The notes beneath the pieces were generated by a model, which ran no database searches, was not told where the DNA came from, and was given only the letters and a program-made list of their open reading frames with translations. The position numbers and the translations under genes are program-made. Below are positions 29,449 to 36,114 of a DNA stretch of 64,000 bases, one piece after another; the stretch's first letter is position 1; every line of letters begins with the position of its first letter. This DNA is from Streptomyces sp. R302 (lineage in GTDB: Bacteria > Actinomycetota > Actinomycetes > Streptomycetales > Streptomycetaceae), in NCBI RefSeq assembly GCF_012927245.1, contig NZ_JABBGE010000005.1, positions 310,001 to 374,000 of the forward strand. Direction: 5' to 3'.

Positions 29449-31109
29449 CGGAGGTCGTCGGGCCGCGGGGGTTCCAGGCGGACGCGGTAGGCGACGGGGC
29501 CGGTGACGAGGGTGAGTGTGGAGGGCGGGGCTGGGCTCGGGGGTGAGCCGGGAGTCTTCTCCTTCGTGCGGTCGCTCAGCCAGGCGTGGACGGCGGAGGC
29601 CATGACGGACGGGTCGGGGTACGAGAGCCGGCCGCGGTCCTCGGCGGGTTCCACGTGGGCGGTCATCGTTCCGGCGGTGCGGTGCCGCACCAGGATCCGG
29701 CCCCGGCCGAGGACCGCCGCCGCGGTGCGGCAGCCGGGGTACTCCTCCAGGGCCCGCGCCGTCCAGCCTTCCGCCGTCCATGCCGTACGTGAGTGGAGGC
29801 CGTGCTCCGTGAGCGGGCGCCACAGCACCGTCGCGCTCTGGAGCTGGCGCAGGTCCGCGCCCGGGTACTCCGCCGCCAGGTGGTGCGCGGGCTGTCGTCC
29901 GTGGGCGGGGAAGCGGCGTACGACGATCCGTTCGCCCGTCACCTCGGCCCGGACGGCGAAGGCCTTGGGGCGGTGGGACGGCCGGGTCGGGCGGGGGAAG
30001 GCCGGAGCGTCGACGGAGTCGTCGTCGGCGGGGCTTCCGTCCGTCGGGGGACGCAGTCCGAGGAGGCGGTAGAGGTGCGGGCGGAGCCTCGGCAGCGCTT
30101 CGCCCTGGCAGGCGAACGCCTGCGCCGCGTGGGCCCGGGTGTCGACCTGCCGTGCGGCCTCCAGGGCCGCCTCCAGGCCGTCGGCGGAGGCCAGGCTCGG
30201 GACGGCGGCCAGCAGGTGCGCCATGGGGCTGTCGGGGAGCAGTTCGTCGCCGCCGTCGTAGGCGCCGACGACGGGCCGTCCGAGCGCGGCGGCGTAGAGC
30301 GCGGTCGAGCCGTGGTCGGTGACCACGGCGTCGGCGGCGACCAGGAGCGACGCCCACTCCTCGTAGGGGGCCGCGAGGACCAGACCCGCGGCCAGCGCGG
30401 GGGCGAGGTGGCGGGCGAGGTCGAAGGCGCCGATCCGGCTGTGCTGGTTGGGGTGGAGTACCAGCGCGACCTGGTGCGTGTCGTACGGGAGGAGCGCGGT
30501 CAGTTCGGCGACGAGGCCGGGGCGCCGGGAGAGCAGCGACTCCGGACCCCAGGTGGAGGTGACGGCGACGAGACGGCGGGGTCCGGTGCCCAGGGCGTCC
30601 CGGTACTCCTCGCGGTGGTGGGCGGAGGCCAGGACGCGGTCGAGGGTGGGATCGCCGACGACGGCCGTGCGGCGGGCGGCCCGGGGGATGAGGGAGACCA
30701 GTCGGGCCACCTGGCTCTCGTGGGCCAGGGCGTGGAGGTCCGCCCAGGGTTCGGCGGCGGCGTCGAGCAGGAAGTGGGGGTCCAGACCGGACGGGATGCC
30801 GGGGGAGCCGTCGCCGTCGACCGACTTGTTGAAGCCGGCGCCGTGGGGCAGCAGGAGCCGGGGGCCGGAGAGACGGTGCAGGCCGCCCTTGGGGCTGGCG
30901 GCGAGGACCAGGTCGTGCGGGGTCCGCAGGGCCTCGTCCCAGGGGAGCGTACGGGCGCCCGACCGTTCGACGGCGGCGAGGGCGTCGGCGTCGAAGTCCG
31001 AGCCGGGGACCAGGGTGAGGCGGGTGACGACGCGGGAGTCACCGCGGAAGACGGGGAGGACGTCGAGGAGCCGGTGCAGGGCCCCCGCCGACCGGACGGC
31101 GACGAGCAC
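29436..31109 (-). CDS. GT-B/CDP-glycerol glycerophosphotransferase-like protein, copy 1
   Basis: This roughly 557-aa protein is paralogous to the one at 33745-35448. Matching motifs include RTLPW, LLPHGAGFNKSVD, VVGDPTLDR, STWGPESLLSRRPGL, VALVLHPNQHSRIG and VVTDHGSTALYAAALGRPV. The HGxGF, STWG, HPN and DHGS series resembles the donor site of TagB/TagF-type glycerophosphotransferases, so transfer of a polyol phosphate or sugar is plausible. The C-terminal 170 residues are unassigned. The start is uncertain. GTG at 31109 directly follows the heptamer tract, fits the paralogue's conserved start region and leaves the tract untranslated. ATG at 31298 would give 620 aa and translate the tract as QRAAGSG repeats. 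Its end overlaps the NLR 1 stop by 13 bp. Confidence 0.7.
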   Translation of the reverse strand: MLVAVRSAGALHRLLDVLPVFRGDSRVVTRLTLVPGSDFDADALAAVERSGARTLPWDEALRTPHDLVLAASPKGGLHRLSGPRLLLPHGAGFNKSVDGDGSPGIPSGLDPHFLLDAAAEPWADLHALAHESQVARLVSLIPRAARRTAVVGDPTLDRVLASAHHREEYRDALGTGPRRLVAVTSTWGPESLLSRRPGLVAELTALLPYDTHQVALVLHPNQHSRIGAFDLARHLAPALAAGLVLAAPYEEWASLLVAADAVVTDHGSTALYAAALGRPVVGAYDGGDELLPDSPMAHLLAAVPSLASADGLEAALEAARQVDTRAHAAQAFACQGEALPRLRPHLYRLLGLRPPTDGSPADDDSVDAPAFPRPTRPSHRPKAFAVRAEVTGERIVVRRFPAHGRQPAHHLAAEYPGADLRQLQSATVLWRPLTEHGLHSRTAWTAEGWTARALEEYPGCRTAAAVLGRGRILVRHRTAGTMTAHVEPAEDRGRLSYPDPSVMASAVHAWLSDRTKEKTPGSPPSPAPPSTLTLVTGPVAYRVRLEPPRPDDLRYEV

Positions 31110-31111
31110 GG

Positions 31112-31206
31112 CCCGCTGCCCGCTGCCCGCTGCCCGCTGCCCGCTGCCCGCTGCCCGCTGCCCGCTGCCCGCTGCCCGCTGCCCGCTGCCCGCTGCCCGC
31201 TGCCCG
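31112..31206. repeat. Heptanucleotide tandem repeat (CCCGCTG), 13 perfect copies
   Basis: Thirteen uninterrupted CCCGCTG units run from 31112 to 31202, followed by CCCG. The tract lies at the 5' end of GT-B-like copy 1, directly after a TAGAAT -10-like hexamer. A 7-bp unit is not a multiple of three, so gain or loss of a unit would change the frame if the tract is translated, or the leader length if it is not. Confidence 0.95.
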
Positions 31207-31218
31207 TGCAATTGTTCG

Positions 31219-31224
31219 ATTCTA
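31219..31224 (-). promoter_or_regulatory. Putative -10 element of GT-B-like copy 1
   Basis: The minus strand reads TAGAAT (one mismatch from TATAAT, common in Streptomyces), 12 bp before the heptamer tract. A matching -35 is not obvious. Transcription would begin at or just before the tract, giving a leader that is almost entirely repeat. Confidence 0.45.
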
Positions 31225-31388
31225 GCGGGAGGGGGTGGCGTGCGGGGTGCGGATTCGTGAACGGACGCGGGATCGTCGGGGGACGCCAGGTGCGGCATGG
31301 CGCCGATGCTACCGAGGGCGAAACCCGCCACCGTGTCCTCGGGTCCAGTACGGTGACCCCTGGTCGACGAACCGAGAGGTGGTGGTCC

Positions 31389-33743
31389 ATGAGCGCGCAC
31401 GGCGGACCGGAGCGTCCCGTGGCGCCCGGGATCGCGAACCACATGCCCGGCACCGTCGACGGACAGCTGGCGCAAGTGGGCGTCGCGCACGGTCCCATCA
31501 CCTTCAACTACCACTCGGCGCAGCCCGCGCCACCCGCCGCCGGGCGGCGGCCCAACCAAGTGCCGAGGCCTCCCCGCGGGTTCGTCGACCGCCACCGCAC
31601 GCTGGCCGAACTTGACGAAGTGCTCGCCGATGCCGACGCCGCCGAGGCCCCGGGTTGCCCGATCGGCGTCTTCAGCGGACTGCCCGGCATCGGCAAGTCC
31701 GCCGCGGCCAGCCAATGGGCGCACACCCACCAGGACCGCTTCCCCGGCGGACAGCTCTTCGTCGACTTCGCCCCGCTCCGATCGACCGCCACGGGCAGCG
31801 GCGGTGACGTCTCGGAAGCGCTCGCCGCCTGCCTGCGCACCCTCGGCGTCCAGGATCCGTACCTGCCCGCCGGCGTCGCCGAGCGGACCGCCCTCTACCG
31901 GGACCTCTCCGCCGAACGGGGCGGCATGCTGGTCGTCCTGGACGACGTCACACACCCCGCGCAGGTCACCGCACTCCTGCCGCAGGGGCCCGGCAGCGCC
32001 CTCCTCGCGACCAGCCCCTGGCTGCTCGGCGAGCTCGTCCTCGACGGGGCGTCCCTGCTCCAGCTCGACGTGCTCGACACGGACAGCGCCGTGGAACTCC
32101 TCGCCACCCTGTGCGGTCCCGCCCGGATCGCCGGCGAACCCGACGCGGCGAGGCGGCTCGCCGAGTTGTGCGGCGGCCTGCCCATGGCCGTGCGCCTGTG
32201 CGGCGCGCGGCTGTTGACGCACCGGCGCCTGACCATCGCCGGACTCGTCACCGAACTGACCGACGAACAGAGCCGCCTCAGCCGAATCTCCGTGTCCTCT
32301 CCCCACGAGGAGCGCACCGTGTCCGCCGCTCTCGACCTCGCCTACCGCGACCTGCCCACCCCCGCCGCGCACCTGTACCGGACCCTCGCGCACGTCCCCG
32401 GCCTCAGCTTCGACGCCGCGGTCGCGGCCGTCGCGGCCGGCCTGGGGTCGGCGGCGGAGGCGCGGGAGCCTCTGGAGGCGCTGGAGCGGGCCAGTCTCCT
32501 CACGGTCCTGGACGACGGCCGGTACGCGCTGCACAGCCTCGTACGGCTCCACGCCCGGGAGACGTCCCGGGCCGAGGACCCCTCCGGCACGGCCCGGGAG
32601 GTCGTGGCCCGGGTCCTCGGCCACTATCGCGCGCTGACCGTCCAGGCGGACCTCGCCGTCCGCGCCGACCGCCTCCGGATCACCGACACCGCGGAGTTCA
32701 CCGGGCCCTCGGGAGGCGTCCACGGCGGGCCGTTCGCCGACTCCGCGGACCCCGCCCGTGACGCGCTCGGCTGGCTGGAGGCCGAGCGCGGCAACATCCT
32801 CGCCGTACTCCGCGCGGCGGGGAGGAGCGGTACGGGCACGGGCACAGGTACGGGTACGGGCACAGATACGGGCGCAGGTACTGGTACGGGCACAGATTCT
32901 GGTCCGGGTCCGGGTCCGGGTCCGGGTCCGGGCACAGGTCCAGGCCCGGGTGAGGGTGCCGGGACCGCCGCCGGGGCCCCCGGGACGGACCTCGCCCGGC
33001 CCGTCTGGCAGACGGCGGAGGCCTTCACGGTGCTCTTCCTCCACCACCGCCACCTCGCCGACTGGCGCGAGTCGCTGGAACTCGGCGTCGAGGCGGCCCG
33101 GCACGACGGCGCCGCGGCGGCGGAGGCCCGGCTGCGCAGCCTGCTGTCCAGGCCGCTCCTGGACCTGGGCCAGGACGCGGCGGCCGAGGCGCACCTGGAC
33201 ACGGCGGAGCGCCGCGCCGCGGAGACGGGGCACCTGGTCCTCCAGGCCTCGGTCCAGGAGTTCCGGGGGCGCTACTGGGACCGCCACGATCCGGCGCGTG
33301 CCGTGGACGCCTACCGGGCGTCGCTCGCCCTCAACGCCGAGGCGGGGGAGCCCCGCGGCGAGGCCCTCGCCCGCTACTTCCTGGGCTGCGCGCAGAGCGC
33401 CGCCGGGGAGCACCGGACCGCCCTGGCGACGCTGGAGGAGGCGCGTGACGCCCTCCTCGCCCTCGACGACGGCCGGATGGCGGCCCGGGCACTCGCCGAC
33501 CTCGGAAGGACCCGGGCCCGGCTCGGCGACACGGCCGGCGCCGTCGCCGCGCTGCGCCGGGCCGCCGCGGACCTCCGCGAAGGCCGCGCGTTCCACTACG
33601 AGGCGCAGGCCGAGGAGGACCTGGCGGACCTGCTGGAGGACCCGGACGAGGCCAAGGCCTGCCTGCGCAGGGCCCACATGATCTACGAGGACGGCGGCAG
33701 CCCGCGCGCGGCGCTGGTCCTGGCCCGGCTGACCGCCGACTGA
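31389..33743 (+). CDS. NB-ARC/TPR NLR-like protein 2 with N-terminal amyloid-like motif
   Basis: This 784-aa protein starts at ATG with GAGGTGG a few bases upstream. Residues 17-29 read N-H-M-P-G-T-V-D-G-Q-L-A-Q and end in ITFNYH near 42, very close in pattern to the C-terminal motif of the 149-aa protein. The P-loop GLPGIGKS is at 97-104, a Walker B-like MLVVLDDV near 180, and CGGLPMAV near 263. A Gly/Thr then Gly/Pro repeat linker (about 480-523) joins the NTPase/winged-helix part to the TPR-like sensor (HLDTAERRAAETGHL, ALATLEEARDALLAL). The architecture matches NLR 1 in the same order. Its stop ends 1 bp before that of convergent GT-B-like copy 2. It is expected to act as a sensor and oligomerising ATPase. 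Confidence 0.87.
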   Translation: MSAHGGPERPVAPGIANHMPGTVDGQLAQVGVAHGPITFNYHSAQPAPPAAGRRPNQVPRPPRGFVDRHRTLAELDEVLADADAAEAPGCPIGVFSGLPGIGKSAAASQWAHTHQDRFPGGQLFVDFAPLRSTATGSGGDVSEALAACLRTLGVQDPYLPAGVAERTALYRDLSAERGGMLVVLDDVTHPAQVTALLPQGPGSALLATSPWLLGELVLDGASLLQLDVLDTDSAVELLATLCGPARIAGEPDAARRLAELCGGLPMAVRLCGARLLTHRRLTIAGLVTELTDEQSRLSRISVSSPHEERTVSAALDLAYRDLPTPAAHLYRTLAHVPGLSFDAAVAAVAAGLGSAAEAREPLEALERASLLTVLDDGRYALHSLVRLHARETSRAEDPSGTAREVVARVLGHYRALTVQADLAVRADRLRITDTAEFTGPSGGVHGGPFADSADPARDALGWLEAERGNILAVLRAAGRSGTGTGTGTGTGTDTGAGTGTGTDSGPGPGPGPGPGTGPGPGEGAGTAAGAPGTDLARPVWQTAEAFTVLFLHHRHLADWRESLELGVEAARHDGAAAAEARLRSLLSRPLLDLGQDAAAEAHLDTAERRAAETGHLVLQASVQEFRGRYWDRHDPARAVDAYRASLALNAEAGEPRGEALARYFLGCAQSAAGEHRTALATLEEARDALLALDDGRMAARALADLGRTRARLGDTAGAVAALRRAAADLREGRAFHYEAQAEEDLADLLEDPDEAKACLRRAHMIYEDGGSPRAALVLARLTAD
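32829..32955 (+). repeat. Intragenic hexamer repeats encoding a Gly-Thr/Gly-Pro linker
   Basis: GGTACG/GGCACA-type units are followed by five perfect GGTCCG copies (32901-32930). The unit is 6 bp, so copy-number change keeps the frame and only changes linker length between the NTPase and TPR parts of NLR-like protein 2. Confidence 0.85.
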
Positions 33744-33744
33744 T

Positions 33745-35448
33745 TCACGGGGAGGGCGCCGGTCCGCCGTACGACTCCGGCGCCCGGAGCACGACCCTCT
33801 CCCGGCGCGCCCCGAACCGGAGCGTCAACTCCGTTCCGAACAGCGGCAGCCCGACGCGGAGCGCCGCGTAGACGACGGCGGCCGCCGCCCCGGCATCAAT
33901 TCCGGTACTCACCCCGGCAGGCGTGACGAGGACGGTCCGCCCGTCGCGCAGCCCCACCAGGCAGCCGCCCTCCCGGGGCAGCGCGGCGAGACGCGCCCCC
34001 GGCAGACCGGACAGCAGGTCCGCAACGCCCTCGCCCGCCCTGTCTCCGGGTGCGCAGACGACCGAGGCGCTCTCCAGCAGCCGGGTGTCCGGTTCGTCGA
34101 CGTCGCAGGCCAGATGCCAGAAGGAGGACTCGTCCTCGCCGGTCCGCTCGGCGGCGCCGGCCGGGAAGCGGCGTACGTGGACGACCGTGCCGCCCGCCTC
34201 GTCCCGCCCGACCTCCGTGTGCACCAGGAACGACAGGGTGGGCGCCGGGCCGGGCGGCGGGAGCGGGAAGGCGCGGGTGCCGCGCGGGCGGAGGGGCTTG
34301 GGGCGGGGGAGGTCCAGGAGGTCGTACACGAGCGCGCGGAGGTGCGGCAGGGCATGGCCGGGTTCCGCGAAGGCGGCGGCGGTGACCGCGGCGAACCGCT
34401 CCGGCCGGTGCTCCGCGAGGGCCGCCTCCAGCTGCTCGCGCGGCGGCGGCTCCGCCGCCAGCCGTCCGGCCGCGGAGCGGAGCGCGTACCCCGCCGTCCC
34501 GGGTACGGCCTCCGATCCGAAGGCGCCGAGGAGGACGGGACGGCCGATCGCGGCGCCGTACAGCGTCACGGAGCCGTGGTCGCCGATCACCAGGTCGGAG
34601 GCGACGAGGGCCTGCTGCCAGCCGTCCGTCGGATCGACGGCGATCAGCCCGGCCTCCAGGGCGGTCCGCTGCATGACCCGGACCTGCCAGGCGCCGTGTG
34701 CGGACCAGACGTTGGGGTGCAGCACGAGCGCCACCCGGAACTCGTCGGCGGGCAGCCCGGCCAGCAGGTCGAGGGGGAGCCCTGGACGGGTGCCGATCAG
34801 CGACTCGCCGCCCCAGGTCGAACTGACCAGCACCAGCCGCTGCCCCGGGAGCAGACCGAGGGCGGCACGGTACCGGTCGCGCCAGGCCGCGCTCGCCCGC
34901 AGCCGGTCGAGACACGGGTCCCCGACGAGCACGGTGCGTCCCGCCGTGCCCGGGTGGGCGGCGGACAACTGCGCGGCCTGATCGGGATGGGACACCGCGA
35001 GCCATGCCCGCCGCGCCCGCAGCAGCTCGTCCTGGACCAGTCCCGAGAGCCGGGTACCGGTCCCGGCCGAGTCGGGCACGAACTTCTGGAACCCGATGCC
35101 GTGCGGCAGCACCAGGACGGGATAGTCGCCGTGCGGCACGTCGACGTTCTCGGAGGCGGAGATCAGCAGGTCGGGCGAGACCTCGCCGAGCTGGGACCAC
35201 GGGAGGGTGCGGCAGCCCCCGGCGCGGAGCAGGTCGAGCACTCCGTCGTTGAACGCCGACGTCGGGTCGTAGGCGAAGACGACGGTGACGCGGGGGTCGT
35301 CGTGCACGATCTCGGGGACGACGTCGAGTACCCGGACGAGCGAGGTGACCGTCCTCGCCGCGACCACGAGCGTCCGCTCACCGGCGAACGTCCGCCAACG
35401 CTCGGCACCGGGTCCCACCGGGACCAGGATGCGTTCGTCGGGATCCAT
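33745..35448 (-). CDS. GT-B/CDP-glycerol glycerophosphotransferase-like protein, copy 2
   Basis: This 567-aa protein has a clear start: ATG (MDPDERILVPV) with GGAGG 6 nt upstream. It shares the ordered motif set of copy 1: RTLPW, VLPHGIGFQKFV, VLVGDPCLDRL, STWGGESLIGTRPGL, VALVLHPNVWSAHG and VIGDHGSVTLYGAAIGRP. These resemble the HG, HP and DHGS-type donor-site residues of TagB/TagF glycerophosphotransferases. The C-terminal domain (about 410-567) is beta-rich and unassigned. There are no membrane helices or signal peptide. The gene converges on NLR 2 with a 1-bp gap, repeating the layout of NLR 1 with copy 1. Its leader carries a 14-copy heptamer tract. The reaction is inferred from motif similarity only. 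Confidence 0.75.
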   Translation of the reverse strand: MDPDERILVPVGPGAERWRTFAGERTLVVAARTVTSLVRVLDVVPEIVHDDPRVTVVFAYDPTSAFNDGVLDLLRAGGCRTLPWSQLGEVSPDLLISASENVDVPHGDYPVLVLPHGIGFQKFVPDSAGTGTRLSGLVQDELLRARRAWLAVSHPDQAAQLSAAHPGTAGRTVLVGDPCLDRLRASAAWRDRYRAALGLLPGQRLVLVSSTWGGESLIGTRPGLPLDLLAGLPADEFRVALVLHPNVWSAHGAWQVRVMQRTALEAGLIAVDPTDGWQQALVASDLVIGDHGSVTLYGAAIGRPVLLGAFGSEAVPGTAGYALRSAAGRLAAEPPPREQLEAALAEHRPERFAAVTAAAFAEPGHALPHLRALVYDLLDLPRPKPLRPRGTRAFPLPPPGPAPTLSFLVHTEVGRDEAGGTVVHVRRFPAGAAERTGEDESSFWHLACDVDEPDTRLLESASVVCAPGDRAGEGVADLLSGLPGARLAALPREGGCLVGLRDGRTVLVTPAGVSTGIDAGAAAAVVYAALRVGLPLFGTELTLRFGARRERVVLRAPESYGGPAPSP

Positions 35449-35490
35449 CGTGCACCTCCGCCTGACGGCAGGATCGCACACCAGCCCACC

Positions 35491-35591
35491 CCCGGCTCCC
35501 GGCTCCCGGCTCCCGGCTCCCGGCTCCCGGCTCCCGGCTCCCGGCTCCCGGCTCCCGGCTCCCGGCTCCCGGCTCCCGGCTCCCGGCTCCC
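35491..35591. repeat. Heptanucleotide tandem repeat (CCCGGCT), 14 perfect copies
   Basis: Fourteen uninterrupted CCCGGCT units run from 35491 to 35588, plus CCC. The tract lies 43 bp upstream of the ATG of GT-B-like copy 2 and immediately downstream of a TATGCT hexamer, so it should be transcribed but untranslated. The unit has the same base composition as the 31112 tract (C4G2T) but in a different order. Confidence 0.95.
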
Positions 35592-35592
35592 T

Positions 35593-35598
35593 AGCATA
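35593..35598 (-). promoter_or_regulatory. Putative -10 element of GT-B-like copy 2
   Basis: The minus strand reads TATGCT inside an AT-rich patch (AAAATTTATGCTAG), directly ahead of the heptamer tract. TTGTCA occurs upstream, but the 12-bp spacing is too short for a standard -35. The position mirrors that of TAGAAT before the other tract. Confidence 0.4.
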
Positions 35599-35704
35599 AA
35601 TTTTGGTGGTTGACAATCGTCCCCCCGCTTTCTCGCGGGACAAGGCTACTGGCCGGCTTGGGCCGGTCGAGGCGCGAAGGGCGCCCCCACTCGTCATCTC
35701 TGCT

Positions 35705-35726
35705 GAATTGCATAATTTGGCAATTC
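35705..35726. promoter_or_regulatory. Perfect 7-bp inverted repeat, likely ArsR operator
   Basis: GAATTGC and GCAATTC are separated by ATAATTTG, in an AT-rich island about 50 bp ahead of the ArsR-like gene. The shape and place fit an autoregulatory ArsR/SmtB operator controlling the ArsR-SulP operon. Confidence 0.65.
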
Positions 35727-35772
35727 AATACATGCTGTAGCCCTTCGGTTCAGAGAGGGAGCGTGCTGGGAC

Positions 35773-36114
35773 GTGTCCGTTCCGCTGTATCAGGCCAAGG
35801 CCGAGTTCTTCCGGATGCTGGGGCACCCGGTCCGTATCCGTGTCCTGGAGCTGCTCCAGGACGGTCCGATGGCCGTACGGGATCTGCTGGCCGCGATCGA
35901 GGTGGAGCCGCCGGCGCTGTCGCAGCAGCTGGCGGTGCTTCGCCGGTCCGGGATCGTGACGTCGACCCGGGAGGGGGCGACCGTCGTCTACACCCTCGCG
36001 AGCGGTGACGTCGCCGAACTCATGCGGGCCGCCCGCCGCATCCTCACCGAGGTGCTCTCCGGGCAGAACGAACTCCTCGCCGAACTCCGGGAGGCCCAGG
36101 TCCCGGCCCGATGA
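35773..36114 (+). CDS. ArsR/SmtB-family regulator 1
   Basis: This 113-aa winged-helix protein begins GTG (MSVPLYQAKAEFFRMLGHPVR). It contains the ArsR helix-turn-helix core VRDLLAAIEVEPPALSQQLAVLRRSGIV and the wing REGATVVYTL. I see no CxC or metal-binding histidine cluster, so the effector may not be a metal. The SulP transporter gene overlaps its stop by 4 bp (ATGA), so the two are co-transcribed. A perfect inverted repeat upstream is the likely operator, implying autoregulation. It is a paralogue of the regulator at 39038. Confidence 0.88.
   Translation: MSVPLYQAKAEFFRMLGHPVRIRVLELLQDGPMAVRDLLAAIEVEPPALSQQLAVLRRSGIVTSTREGATVVYTLASGDVAELMRAARRILTEVLSGQNELLAELREAQVPAR

Noticed and set aside
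29436..33677. A single 1413-aa minus-strand protein
   Set aside because: The upstream 800 residues are antisense to NLR 2 and of mirror-frame composition; only the part downstream of the heptamer tract aligns with the paralogue.
31112..35591. The two heptamer tracts as CRISPR-like arrays
   Set aside because: Units are 7 bp and contiguous with no spacers; no cas genes nearby.
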